Positions 1 through 8,458 of a stretch of 64,000 nucleotides of DNA are shown in pieces. Position numbers and translations under genes: made by a program. The stretch comes from Sporomusaceae bacterium (GTDB lineage: Bacteria; Bacillota; Negativicutes; UBA1444). The stretch is from assembly GCA_018434355.1 (NCBI GenBank), contig JAHDPL010000019.1, positions 1 through 64,000 on the forward strand. Reading direction: 5' to 3'. The notes beneath the pieces are model-generated. The model was not told where the DNA came from and searched no databases. It saw only the letters and a list, made by a program, of their open reading frames with translations. Numbering within the stretch: the stretch's first letter is position 1; the number at the start of each line of letters is the position of its first letter.

Positions 1-43
1 GATGCAATGTGGACGAATCTAAGGTAATCTGGTATTGAGCCAT
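1..43 (-). CDS. Transposase, N-terminal fragment cut by window edge
   Basis: Only 14 codons are inside the window, reading MAQYQITLDSSTLH. The ATG at 43 follows GGAGGTG with an 8-base spacer, so the start is well supported. The peptide resembles the N-terminus of IS256-family DDE transposases as I remember them, which often begin MAQ.. followed by a short beta-strand-like segment and a leucine-rich helix. The identification rests on this short match and on the IS-end-like sequence at 116-137. No catalytic residue is visible. Confidence 0.45.
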   Translation of the reverse strand, partial: MAQYQITLDSSTLH

Positions 44-137
44 GTTGCAAGCACCTCCGTATAGAATGTTGTCTCAGCAACTCCATTCTACCGGGTCTTG
101 GAACATGGTTCCCTATTTTACACAATTATACGGACTT
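1..137 (-). mobile_element. Terminal part of an IS256-family-like insertion sequence
   Basis: The bases at 116-137 (TTTTACACAATTATACGGAC and two more) resemble the terminal inverted repeats I remember from IS256-family elements, which typically carry a TGTGTAAAA core. Just inside, on the minus strand, come two small dyads (GGAACATGGTTCC at 100-112 and AGAATG...CATTCT near 63-90), then a good ribosome-binding site and an ATG at 43. That is the layout expected at the transposase-proximal end of an IS. The other end lies outside the window, so neither full length nor a target duplication can be verified. Confidence 0.5.
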
Positions 138-209
138 AACTTTTATACCGGCTTGGATCGCCACTTCATTCAACGCCACCATATTTGCAATTTTATCAGA
201 ATTCATCAT
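138..209 (-). pseudogene. Possible 5' remnant of a gene interrupted by the IS
   Basis: Reading leftward from an ATG pair at 209/206 gives an open frame starting MMNSDKIANMVALNEVAIQ and then AGIK. It runs straight into the IS-end-like sequence at about 137 and stops a few codons later. A TATAAT hexamer sits at 256-261 on the same strand, and a GGGAAGATTCCC dyad lies at 269-280 where an operator could be. The ribosome-binding site is weak. I do not recognise the protein. It could be a chance frame, but the position is what an insertional disruption would leave. Confidence 0.3.
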
Positions 210-318
210 TTCTGTAATCTAATTTTCCTATATACGTTAGCTTACTCGCATTACTATTATATTGACTTGGGAAGATTCCCGTATACCTACAACATCCTTT
301 TCTGTCGATACACCAATA

Positions 319-366
319 CAGAAAGTCCCCGCCGATCCAGTTGCGAAGATCGGCAGGGACTTTCTG
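319..366 (-). terminator. Hairpin downstream of the DUF296 gene
   Basis: Arms of 19 bases (319-337 and 348-366, one mismatch) surround a 10-base loop. The outer part pairs AGAAAG with CTTTCT, as in terminators that hide the U-tract in the stem. It follows the stop codon at 427 and probably ends the long minus-strand operon. Confidence 0.6.
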
Positions 367-426
367 CATGGAGGAGGTCCATGAGGAGGAGGGGTAGGTA
401 TCTCGATGATGAGAAAAATGCTTTGA

Positions 427-909
427 TTATGACTCCGGACTAAACATGGCCAATCCAACAACCGGATCAAGCCTGCGCAAAAATTTAGCGTCGGTCACTT
501 CTACAAGCACCAGATCGATTGTGGCCAAAACCGGATTGCCGCCGACCGCAAAATGTCCGCCAAATACGGTTCGGTCTGGCGTCACGCCTTGGGCATGAAG
601 ATGAATTAATGTTTCACCCTGTTCCGACTGGCAGATAACACCCTGTCCGCAAATTAAGTCGATCGGTCCTTGGACCGGAATCGGTTCACAGTATTTGAAA
701 TCAAGCGGCGAACCGGGAGAAGAGATCGGAATTACATAGACTGCTTCACTGAGGCTACCCATGACGCTTGTGAAATAGCCGTATTTTACATCATGCTTCT
801 GGCAGATTTCAATGATTCCTCCGACAAGGTCTACGCCAGGCATTATTCGGGCTGCAATCGTACGCCCAGTATGGGCTGCCACCGAGACAAACTTATGGTT
901 GTTTTCCAA
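427..909 (-). CDS. PPC/DUF296-domain protein, last gene of the 2-oxoacid-dehydrogenase/TRAP operon
   Basis: This 160-residue protein is almost entirely one PPC (DUF296) domain. Visible signatures are the early RIMPGVDLVG segment (21-30), GSLSEA (51-56), the HLHAQ strand (103-107) and GGHFAVGG (117-124); the histidine pair is typical of the fold. Plant PPC domains are attached to AT-hooks and bind DNA. Prokaryotic stand-alone versions form trimers and their role is mostly unknown. No AT-hook or membrane segment is visible. The start lies 18 bases after the lpd stop, so it is cotranscribed with the catabolic genes. Function is not assignable beyond a possible metabolite-binding or regulatory role. 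Confidence 0.8.
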   Translation of the reverse strand: MENNHKFVSVAAHTGRTIAARIMPGVDLVGGIIEICQKHDVKYGYFTSVMGSLSEAVYVIPISSPGSPLDFKYCEPIPVQGPIDLICGQGVICQSEQGETLIHLHAQGVTPDRTVFGGHFAVGGNPVLATIDLVLVEVTDAKFLRRLDPVVGLAMFSPES

Positions 910-927
910 AATAAAACCTCCTTCTAA

Positions 928-2328
928 TCATGCCTTTATACTGGGAGGCCAGTGAATGGCAAGGTTGTCCACCGCCAATGCCGCTTCGCCGAGCGACTCG
1001 GATACCGTCGGATGCGCGTGGATTGTCGAAACCAGCTCCTCCACCGTCGCCTCCAGCCGCATTGCTAGCGTTGCTTCACCGATGATCTCGGTAGCTCGAG
1101 GTCCGACAATATGCACGCCAAGAATCTCGCCGTACTTTGATTCGGCCAGAATCTTGACGAAACCACTTTCGCCTTCGTCAATCATAGACTTGCCATTGCC
1201 AGCCAACGGAAATACGCCTTTTTTATAGATGATTCCCATTTTTTTGGCCTCGTCTTCTGTGATGCCGACCGACGCTAGTTCCGGATGAGTATACACGCAG
1301 GCCGGTACGATCGGCTTGCCGTGTCGATTCGCCCCATGACCCAACGCATGTTCCACCGCTGCAATTCCCTGATGCGAGGCCGCATGGGCTAGCATTGTAA
1401 TGCCATTGCAGTCGCCGATCGCATAGACTCCCGGCAGATTGGTCTGGTAATGGTCGTCCACGATGACTTTGCCACGTTCAATCTTTACGCCCACTGCCTC
1501 CAGCCCTGCGCCCTCAGTATAAGCCCTGCGGCCTACGGCGACCAACACGATTTCGGCGGCAATTTCCTTGGTTTCCATCCCCAGCATAACTTTTGCCGAC
1601 AACGCGCCATTTGCCTGACTTACCTCTTCCAGTTTAGCTCCGTTCAGGAATGCGACCCCTTTCTTGCTTAGGCTTTGCTTCAGATTCGCTGCCAGATCGG
1701 CGTCGATGCCTGGCAAGATTTCCGGCAACAGTTCGACAACGGTAACCTTGGATCCAAGCGCTGCGAATAGCGCGGCAAATTCCACGCCGATCACACCACC
1801 GCCGATAATGGTGAGGGAAGCCGGCAGTTTTTCCAGCGAAAGAACGCCTGTACTATCGACGACGCCAGGCAAATCGACGCCGGGGAAGTTCAACTTGACA
1901 GGCACGGAGCCAGTGGAGAGAATTACAATATCCGCGCTGAGGGTTTCCGCCGTGTTCCCATGCACTTGGACCACTCCCGGCCTGGTGAGCTGACCTCTCC
2001 CTTTATGGACGACAACGCCGTTTGCTTTCAAAAGCCCGGCCACGCCGCCTACTAGGCGACGGACGACACTGTTCTTTCGGTTTATCAAGGCTTTCCAGTC
2101 AATCTGAACCGAATCGCCGACCAGTCCGATGTGATTTCCGTGCTTAACGGCATGATATAGTTCGGCGGTATGCAGTAACGCCTTGGTCGGGATACAGCCG
2201 ACATTTAGGCATGTGCCGCCGAGGTTTTCCTTTTCCACCAGATGGGTCTCAGCCCCGAGCTGGGCCGCACGAATGGCCGCGACGTAGCCGCCAGGACCGC
2301 CACCGATTACTACAACTTTTTTTGCCAT
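928..2328 (-). CDS. lpdA: Dihydrolipoyl dehydrogenase (E3)
   Basis: FAD flavoprotein that reoxidises the dihydrolipoyl groups of the E2 subunit with NAD. Seen: an N-terminal FAD fold (VVVIGGGPGG), the redox disulfide GGTCLNVGC (Cys40 and Cys45), a central NAD-binding fold (IIGGGVIGVEFA) and the C-terminal HPTVSE motif carrying the active-site His-Glu of the partner subunit. The 466-residue length is normal. I use the ATG at 2328, which follows GGGAGG by 7 bases, rather than an upstream in-frame start. Its start is two bases after the stop of the zinc dehydrogenase. It presumably serves the E1/E2 genes of the same operon, from which it is separated by transporter genes. Confidence 0.95.
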   Translation of the reverse strand: MAKKVVVIGGGPGGYVAAIRAAQLGAETHLVEKENLGGTCLNVGCIPTKALLHTAELYHAVKHGNHIGLVGDSVQIDWKALINRKNSVVRRLVGGVAGLLKANGVVVHKGRGQLTRPGVVQVHGNTAETLSADIVILSTGSVPVKLNFPGVDLPGVVDSTGVLSLEKLPASLTIIGGGVIGVEFAALFAALGSKVTVVELLPEILPGIDADLAANLKQSLSKKGVAFLNGAKLEEVSQANGALSAKVMLGMETKEIAAEIVLVAVGRRAYTEGAGLEAVGVKIERGKVIVDDHYQTNLPGVYAIGDCNGITMLAHAASHQGIAAVEHALGHGANRHGKPIVPACVYTHPELASVGITEDEAKKMGIIYKKGVFPLAGNGKSMIDEGESGFVKILAESKYGEILGVHIVGPRATEIIGEATLAMRLEATVEELVSTIHAHPTVSESLGEAALAVDNLAIHWPPSIKA

Positions 2329-2330
2329 GG

Positions 2331-3377
2331 TCAATCCTCCCAAGGATGGTAAATCACTTTACACGCTTCGCCGTTTTTCGCCAATTCAACCCCTTGTTGC
2401 CATTTGTTTAGTGGCAATGTGTGCGTGATTACCGGAGAGACGTCCAGCTTCCCCGATGCTAACATGTTTTCCATTTGTGTCCAGGTTTCAAACATTTTTC
2501 GACCATGAATCCCGATGATTTTCGCTTCCTTGAACACAATTTCGCGACCAAGTTCTAGTTCTATCGGCTTTCCTGGAAGTCCAATCAGTGCCATTCTGCC
2601 GCCTTTGCGCAAATAACGGAAAGAGTCTTTAAGCGCCTCAACATTGCCCGAGGCCTCAATTACCACATCTACGCCGAAATTGCCGGTCTTCGCCAGCACA
2701 ATTTGCGCCACATCTTCCGTAAGCGGATTGAGTGCCTGCGTCGCTCCCATGATTTGAGCTATTTCCAGCCTGGCCGGGCTGATATCGGTAGCAAAAATTT
2801 TCGCCGCCCCCATGGACACGGCCGCGGCCACCGCGAACAGACCAATTGGCCCGCAACCAAGCACCATCACATTCGCACCCGCAACCTGCATTTCGCCGGC
2901 TGCCCTTACCGCTGTGCCGAGAGGCTCCATCACCGCACCGATATCATGGGAGATTTCACCAGGAATCGGCCTGGCGCAAATGGCAGGAATTACTGCATAT
3001 TGAGCAAAACAACCGTTCGTATGAATACCGAACATTTTCAGATTGGCGCAAATATGTTGTTCGCCATTCATGCATTGATAGCAATGTCCGCACGGAATAT
3101 GCGTCTCGCCAACAACCTTGTCGCCCACCTTTACCCCGCAAACGCCTTCGCCAACTGCCACCACGTCGCCGCAGCACTCATGCCCCATAATGTATGGCAA
3201 CTCAATCCCGACCGACCTGGCCCAGGCATTCCATTCAAAAATGTGCATATCCGTGCCGCAGAGCGCAGCGGATTGAACTTTGATCAACACCTGCCCCGGA
3301 CCACATTTTGGTATCGGCATCGATGTTAACTCGGCCTGATCGGCAGTTTTTTTCACAACGGCTGACATCATGCTCAT
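2331..3377 (-). CDS. Zinc-dependent alcohol dehydrogenase, L-threonine 3-dehydrogenase-like
   Basis: Medium-chain dehydrogenase of 348 residues. Seen: catalytic-zinc ligands Cys40 and His66-Glu67 (GHE), the four structural-zinc cysteines in CGHCYQC...C (96, 99, 102, 110), and an NAD fold with VMVLGCGPIG. The stretches ALCGTDMHIFEWNAW and HGRKMFETW closely resemble bacterial Tdh, which oxidises L-threonine to 2-amino-3-ketobutyrate. No kbl ligase is nearby, and the context is a 2-oxoacid-dehydrogenase-type complex and an acid transporter. Related enzymes oxidise butanediol or sugar-derived polyols, so the physiological substrate here is open. Confidence 0.8.
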   Translation of the reverse strand: MSMMSAVVKKTADQAELTSMPIPKCGPGQVLIKVQSAALCGTDMHIFEWNAWARSVGIELPYIMGHECCGDVVAVGEGVCGVKVGDKVVGETHIPCGHCYQCMNGEQHICANLKMFGIHTNGCFAQYAVIPAICARPIPGEISHDIGAVMEPLGTAVRAAGEMQVAGANVMVLGCGPIGLFAVAAAVSMGAAKIFATDISPARLEIAQIMGATQALNPLTEDVAQIVLAKTGNFGVDVVIEASGNVEALKDSFRYLRKGGRMALIGLPGKPIELELGREIVFKEAKIIGIHGRKMFETWTQMENMLASGKLDVSPVITHTLPLNKWQQGVELAKNGEACKVIYHPWED

Positions 3378-3409
3378 GATAAAAGCCCTCCCATTTCACA
3401 TGACTATTT

Positions 3410-4696
3410 TTATTTCATTCCCAAATAATTCGGCAAGAACAAAGAGAGTTGCGGCAGATAGGTTATTAACAGAAGAGCAACCAGACTGGCCAGCAAAAAC
3501 GGCATGACCGCTCTGGAAATCCGCTCAATGCTTATATCCGCTATACTGCAGGCCACGTACAGATTCACGCCAACCGGCGGCGTAACCATGCCAATCGCCA
3601 GATTCACCGTCATGATGATGCCAAAATGGGTAATGTCAATCCCCAGCGCCGTTACGACCGGCACCAATATCGGCACTAATATCATCATGGCTGAAATCGC
3701 ATCCAGAAAACAGCCGGTGATAAGCAACAGCACATTAATCAGCATCAGAATAATGATTGGATCGCGTGAGATGCCGAGAAACCACTGCGCCATCATCGTC
3801 GGGATATTCTGATTGGCCAGCAGCCAGGAAAAAACTGCCGCCGATGAGACGATCAACATCACGACGGCTGAAGAAATGGCCGTGTCTACTAAAACCTTAG
3901 GTAATTCGGATACTTTTAGTTCTTTGTGAATAAACACGCCCACGATAAAGGCATAGATAACTGCAATTCCTGCAGCTTCCGTCGGCGTAAATATCCCGCC
4001 GTAAATACCGCCTAAAATAATCACCGGGGTCATCAGGCCCCAGAACGCTTCTTTGGTCGACTGCCAGATTTCAGCGCTGGTAGCGACTTCTGATCCTTTG
4101 TATCCACGTTTTTTCGAAATCAGGTAGCCTGCGCCGATCAAGGACAGCCCGACTACGACCCCCGGCACAAATCCCGCCATGAACAACTTAGCAATCGAAG
4201 CGTTTGCTGCCACTGCATAAACTATAAATGCGATACTCGGCGGAATAATGACGCCTATACCACCGGCAGTAGCCATTATTGCAGCGGAAAAACCTTTTTC
4301 ATAGCCTGCGGCGATCATCGCCGGAATCAAAATGCTGCCCAGCGCCGCCACGGTTGCCGGACCGGAACCGGAAATCGCCGCAAAGAACATGCTGGCCACC
4401 ACGCCAACCGTGGCCAAACCGCCGGTCGATGAGCCGCAAACTTTGTTGGCCATATTGATCAATCGCCCGGATATTCCGCTCTTTTCCATCAATATTCCGG
4501 CTAGGATAAAAAACGGGATTGCCAGCAGAGTGAATGAATCACTAGCTGCAAACATCATTTGCGGAATGTTTTCCATTGGTACCCGAGTGCCAAACCACAT
4601 GGCGACCAAGGAGGCTACCCCCAGCGAAAAGGAAATCGGCACACCCAGCAGCAGCAGTATCGTAAATGTAGCAAAAATAATCGTTCCAACATCCAC
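3410..4696 (-). CDS. dctM: TRAP transporter large membrane subunit (DctM family)
   Basis: Very hydrophobic 428-residue protein with about 12 predicted membrane segments. It shows DctM hallmarks: an N-terminal LLLGVPISFSLG, the ISGSGPATVAALG loop, GGIGVIIPPSIAFIVYA and the C-terminal MVTPPVGVNLYVA repeat. It is the sodium-coupled transport subunit of a tripartite system that imports organic anions. The GTG start at 4696 follows AAGGAGGA by 7 bases. It lies 13 bases after dctQ and 32 bases before the zinc dehydrogenase. The family gives the mechanism but not the substrate. Confidence 0.93.
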   Translation of the reverse strand: MDVGTIIFATFTILLLLGVPISFSLGVASLVAMWFGTRVPMENIPQMMFAASDSFTLLAIPFFILAGILMEKSGISGRLINMANKVCGSSTGGLATVGVVASMFFAAISGSGPATVAALGSILIPAMIAAGYEKGFSAAIMATAGGIGVIIPPSIAFIVYAVAANASIAKLFMAGFVPGVVVGLSLIGAGYLISKKRGYKGSEVATSAEIWQSTKEAFWGLMTPVIILGGIYGGIFTPTEAAGIAVIYAFIVGVFIHKELKVSELPKVLVDTAISSAVVMLIVSSAAVFSWLLANQNIPTMMAQWFLGISRDPIIILMLINVLLLITGCFLDAISAMMILVPILVPVVTALGIDITHFGIIMTVNLAIGMVTPPVGVNLYVACSIADISIERISRAVMPFLLASLVALLLITYLPQLSLFLPNYLGMK

Positions 4697-4709
4697 GCGC
4701 CCGTCCTCC

Positions 4710-5198
4710 TTAGTTTTCTATTCTGGCTTTTTCCCGATCTTCGTAGCCCATCGCCAACGTGGCAAAATGTAAAATAATCAGGGCAAACGACACAGGAATC
4801 GCCAAACTGATCCAATACATGGGGAGAACCATCGCGGAAGATCGAACGTTAAATTCGGCCTGCATCGATACAATAGAAAGCCCCAACATGCCGATGATCG
4901 CTGAAAAAACGATACAGATCAAGTAATTGACAAACACCACAAACTTTTTCAGCTTGGGTGGCAAATTATTCACAATAATGGTCAGGCCTAGATGCGCTCC
5001 CTTGCGCACACCGATTCCCGCTCCCAAAAACGTGGTCCAGACAAATAGGAAGCGCAACAACTCTTCCGACCACGGCAATGATCCTTCAATCACATAACGA
5101 AAAACAACCTGCAAAAAGTTCACAATCGCCATAATAGCAATCATTAGCGCAACCAAAAAATATTCAATTTTTCCCACTTTATCCATGAAAGCCTGCAT
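4710..5198 (-). CDS. dctQ: TRAP transporter small membrane subunit (DctQ family)
   Basis: A 162-residue protein with four hydrophobic segments and the DctQ motif WSEELLRFLFVWTTFLGAG at about 43-61. It pairs with the large subunit encoded just downstream. It follows dctP after an 80-base gap containing a strong hairpin. Known DctQ proteins are about 160-200 residues long, which fits. Confidence 0.92.
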   Translation of the reverse strand: MQAFMDKVGKIEYFLVALMIAIMAIVNFLQVVFRYVIEGSLPWSEELLRFLFVWTTFLGAGIGVRKGAHLGLTIIVNNLPPKLKKFVVFVNYLICIVFSAIIGMLGLSIVSMQAEFNVRSSAMVLPMYWISLAIPVSFALIILHFATLAMGYEDREKARIEN

Positions 5199-5235
5199 AT
5201 GTCCTCCCCCTCTCCCGATACACGGATTACGGATC

Positions 5236-5262
5236 GCGGGAAGAGGCTAAGCCTCTTCCCGC
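5236..5262 (-). other. Perfect stem-loop between dctP and dctQ
   Basis: The 12-bp arms GCGGGAAGAGGC and GCCTCTTCCCGC are perfectly complementary around a 3-base loop. The structure starts 16 bases after the dctP stop and has no U-tract. In binding-protein transport operons such hairpins usually protect the 3' end of the binding-protein message, so that more binding protein than membrane subunit is made. That role is inferred. Confidence 0.7.
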
Positions 5263-5277
5263 AACCGACCACATAGC

Positions 5278-6321
5278 TTATTTTCCCTGTGTCGCTTTCA
5301 CCCATTTGTCGATAAAGTCCTTACCGAGAATGGTGCGGTACTCATCATATACCGGAGCCATCAGTTTGCCGAATTCAGCCTTTTGTTCCTTGGTCAGATA
5401 GGTAATTTTCATACCTTTCTTTTCCATATCAGCAAACAATGCTTTTTCTTCATCAACGACGACTTGGCGTTGATATACGGCGGATTCTTTGGCCGCTTCT
5501 TTCAAAATCTTTTGCACGTCAGGCGACAAGCCGTCGTAGAATTTCTTGTTGATGCCGAGGATCAGCGGATCCCAGACGTAATCCCACATGGTCAGGTATT
5601 TTTGCACTTCATAGAGTTTGGAGGAATGGATGATTGTCGCCGGATTCTCCTGACCGTCGATCGTGCCTTGTTGCAGTGCGGTGAACACTTCTCCGAAGGT
5701 CATGACTGTCGGATCGGCTTTGAGCGCCCGGAAAGCAGAGATAAACAATTTGATCTCAGGAATGCGGATTTTCAGTCCAGCCACATCAGCCGGGGTTGTC
5801 ACAGGGCGTTTGTTGTTGGTGAGTTCGCGGAATCCGCTTTCCCAGTAGGCTAAACCTTGAATGCCGATTTTGTTGAGACCAGCCAGCATCTCGTCGCCCA
5901 GAGGACCATCTACGGTTTTGTGACCGATCGGGCGGTCCGGAAACAGGAACGGCAAGCTGAACACCGACATCTTATTGTCAAACCCGGTGTAAATGATCGT
6001 GGAGTGAACCGTCATGTCGACAGCGCCGCTTTGCAGTTGTTCCAGCATGGTACGAGTATTGCCGCCGGACAAAGATCCCGAAGGATAAATATCCACTTTA
6101 ACCTTGTTGTTGCTTTTCTTGGCTACCAGTTCGGCAAATTTTTCCGCGCCTTTTTGCCAGCTGGATCCCGGTGCGCTGATGTGAGTCAGTTTGATCGTGA
6201 CCGGCTTCATTTCACCGCCGGCGGCAGCAGGTTTGTTATCGCCACCCCGCCCGCATCCCGCCATTGTTAACCCGACAAGAAAGACGATACCTAGAACCAA
6301 TGCAACCCACTTTTTACTCAT
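5278..6321 (-). CDS. dctP: TRAP transporter solute-binding lipoprotein (DctP family)
   Basis: Extracytoplasmic binding protein. The N-terminus is a lipoprotein signal (hydrophobic stretch ending LTMAGCG, with the modified Cys at about residue 23). The mature part carries the DctP fold, with the conserved Arg-containing stretch LKIRIP, FTALQQGTIDGQENP and a central WDYVWDP segment. The Arg is the residue that in characterised members pairs with a substrate carboxylate. The ATG at 6321 follows AGGGGGA by 5 bases; an earlier in-frame start lacks one. The ligand is probably a carboxylate, identity unknown. Confidence 0.92.
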   Translation of the reverse strand: MSKKWVALVLGIVFLVGLTMAGCGRGGDNKPAAAGGEMKPVTIKLTHISAPGSSWQKGAEKFAELVAKKSNNKVKVDIYPSGSLSGGNTRTMLEQLQSGAVDMTVHSTIIYTGFDNKMSVFSLPFLFPDRPIGHKTVDGPLGDEMLAGLNKIGIQGLAYWESGFRELTNNKRPVTTPADVAGLKIRIPEIKLFISAFRALKADPTVMTFGEVFTALQQGTIDGQENPATIIHSSKLYEVQKYLTMWDYVWDPLILGINKKFYDGLSPDVQKILKEAAKESAVYQRQVVVDEEKALFADMEKKGMKITYLTKEQKAEFGKLMAPVYDEYRTILGKDFIDKWVKATQGK

Positions 6322-6380
6322 GACAATCCCCCTCACTTTTTATTGGCCAAACCGATTTGATAACCGATTGTGAACCCGGA

Positions 6381-7127
6381 TTAATCGCACATCAGTCCTC
6401 CATCGACATCCATAATTTCCCCGGTCATATAATCCGACATGCTAGAGGCCAAGAAACATACCGCCCCGGCAATATCGGACGGTTGCCCCACCCGGCCGAG
6501 CGGCAGCATTTTAATAATAAATTCCTTTTTGTCCGGTGCTATGCTGCGAGTCATCTCGGTATCGGTAAACGCCGGAGTAATCGCATTCACATTGATGCCA
6601 AACGGACCGCTTTCTCTCGCCAGGCTCTTGGTAAAAGCAATGACTCCGCCTTTCGACGCCGAATAACAGGAATTGCCGAGCAACCCGCCGCCTCGTTTGC
6701 CGGCGACGGAAGCGATGTTGATGATTTTTCCGCCATGCTGCGCTTTCATTGGCGCGAGCGCAGCCTTGCAACAGAGAAAAACGCCTTTCAGGTTTACCTC
6801 CATCACCCGGTCCCAGTCCTTGCCGTCAATTTCCGTAACTGGCAAGGTTTGGATGATTCCCGCATTGTTGACTAGAATATCCAGTTTGCCAAAACGATTG
6901 ATACACGTTTCGATCATTTCCTTTATCTGTTCTTCCGACGTAACATCGGCTTTGACGGCAATCGCTTGACGCCCCATCGCCTCTATTTCCGCCACCACTT
7001 CGCCGGCGCTTTCCATATTCACGTCATTGACGACGATATTCGCCCCTTGCTCCGCCATTGCCAAGGCGATCGCCCTGCCTATCCCCCGACCGGACCCGGT
7101 AATAATGGCCGTCTTTCCTTTCAACAT
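6381..7127 (-). CDS. Short-chain dehydrogenase/reductase (FabG-like)
   Basis: A 248-residue SDR with TGSGRGIGRAIA at the NAD(P) site, NNAG, and the YSASKGG catalytic Tyr-Lys pair. Asp-Val after the second strand (VVNDV) suggests NAD preference, by family rules. The chosen start MLKGKT at 7127 has GGAGAG upstream. Family members include 3-oxoacyl reductases, butanediol and sugar-acid dehydrogenases. Its place between the E2 gene and the transporter genes points to oxidation of the imported substrate rather than fatty-acid synthesis. Confidence 0.88.
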   Translation of the reverse strand: MLKGKTAIITGSGRGIGRAIALAMAEQGANIVVNDVNMESAGEVVAEIEAMGRQAIAVKADVTSEEQIKEMIETCINRFGKLDILVNNAGIIQTLPVTEIDGKDWDRVMEVNLKGVFLCCKAALAPMKAQHGGKIINIASVAGKRGGGLLGNSCYSASKGGVIAFTKSLARESGPFGINVNAITPAFTDTEMTRSIAPDKKEFIIKMLPLGRVGQPSDIAGAVCFLASSMSDYMTGEIMDVDGGLMCD

Positions 7128-7143
7128 CGTCCCATCTCTCCTT

Positions 7144-8424
7144 TCATATGAGCAACAGGCTTGGATTTTCCAGCAGTTCCCGCAAGCGAGCCATAAATTT
7201 TGCCCCCACGGCGCCATCGATCAGGCGATGGTCAAACCCTAGAATAAAGTTGCTCATCGGGCGGGTAACAATCGTGCCCGCCAGAACCACTGGTTTTTCG
7301 ACGATGCGGCAGACCCCGAGAATCGCGCTTTCCGGCGGGTTGATCACCGGAGTGAAATGGTCGGTTCCAAACATGCCTAGATTCGTAACCGTGAAAGTTC
7401 CACCACTGATTTCATCCGGAGAAAGCTTGCCGCTACGAGCTTTGCCGCCTAGTGAAACAATTGCTTCACGCAACTGGCTCAGGTTTTTCTGATCGGCATT
7501 TCGCACAACCGGCACGATCAATCCATCGTCGAGAGCCACCGCAATGCCTATGTTCACTGCCTCGTGCATAACAATTTGGTTGTCCATCAAACTGGCGTTT
7601 ATGACCGGCATCTCACGCAGCGCATACGCAGCGCATTTGACTACCAACTCGGTTACGGAAGCTTTTTGTCCGGTCGCCCTGACCAGATTCTCCTTGAGTC
7701 CCAGCACCGCCGTCATATCGACTTCGACTGTCAGATGCACATGTGGGGCCGTGTTCCAGGAAAGCGCCATCCGCTCGGCAATCACCTTGCGTATTCCGAC
7801 CAGCGGTTTTGCCACAGTCGCCGGTTTGACCGCCGCAAGTACATCCGCTTTCATAATCCGAGTTTCTTTTTGTATCTCCGCCAGATTTACCTGATGTTCC
7901 GCCGCCACTTTTACCGCCAAAGGCGATGCTTTTGTTGGTGCTTGCATAGCATACTCGCGAATATCGCGTTCAACGATCCGTCCGCCCGGCCCGGTACCGG
8001 TCACTACAGACAGGTCAACACTTTGCGCCGCAGCCAACTTTTTCGCATAGGGAGAAGCCTTGATCCGCCCGGCAATGCTAACGGCTGCTGAATAGGCGCC
8101 ACGGGGTTCCGCAACCTCCGGCGCTGTAGTCTGCAACAATTCCGTCACTACAGGCGCCGCTTTCGTCGCGGTCGCAACCTTCTCGCCCGGTTGTCCGATG
8201 ATGGCAATCACTGCCTGCACTGGCGCCGTCGCTCCCTCGTCCACGATGATTTCCAGCAACACTCCCGCCAAATTCGATTCCAACTGATTAGTGATCTTGT
8301 CGGTTGCGACTTCCACCAGCACCTCGCCGACCGCCACCGTATCCCCGACAGCCTTGAACCATTTGGTAACCGTCCCCTCCGTCATTGTCAGACCGAGTTG
8401 CGGCATTTTATATTCAGTCGCCAC
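7144..8424 (-). CDS. acoC: Dihydrolipoamide acyltransferase (E2) of an acetoin-dehydrogenase-type complex
   Basis: A 426-residue E2. Domain order: lipoyl domain (1-80) with lipoyl Lys43 in ATDKIT, peripheral-subunit-binding domain (about 123-157, ending GTGPGGRIVERDI), a second, degenerate binding-domain-like copy (about 166-199, ASPLAVKVAAEHQVNLAEI), and the catalytic core (205-426) with the DHRLIDG active site. The GTG start at 8424 follows GAGGGGGA. It transfers the acyl group made by E1 to CoA. The tandem binding domain is unusual for E2s of this size. It lies directly downstream of the E1 genes. Confidence 0.9.
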   Translation of the reverse strand: MATEYKMPQLGLTMTEGTVTKWFKAVGDTVAVGEVLVEVATDKITNQLESNLAGVLLEIIVDEGATAPVQAVIAIIGQPGEKVATATKAAPVVTELLQTTAPEVAEPRGAYSAAVSIAGRIKASPYAKKLAAAQSVDLSVVTGTGPGGRIVERDIREYAMQAPTKASPLAVKVAAEHQVNLAEIQKETRIMKADVLAAVKPATVAKPLVGIRKVIAERMALSWNTAPHVHLTVEVDMTAVLGLKENLVRATGQKASVTELVVKCAAYALREMPVINASLMDNQIVMHEAVNIGIAVALDDGLIVPVVRNADQKNLSQLREAIVSLGGKARSGKLSPDEISGGTFTVTNLGMFGTDHFTPVINPPESAILGVCRIVEKPVVLAGTIVTRPMSNFILGFDHRLIDGAVGAKFMARLRELLENPSLLLI

Positions 8425-8458
8425 GATGATTCCCCCTCAGTCATTCTCTGCACCCGGT

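Noticed and set aside
42-443. A 133-codon plus-strand frame at the left end
   Set aside because: It runs against the IS-like end and the terminator hairpin, has no ribosome-binding site and an unlikely composition (many Tyr, His, Phe, Arg).
2331-3377. Threonine degradation through 2-amino-3-ketobutyrate
   Set aside because: Similarity to Tdh is clear, but no kbl gene or threonine carrier is nearby and the operon context points elsewhere; kept as an alternative only.
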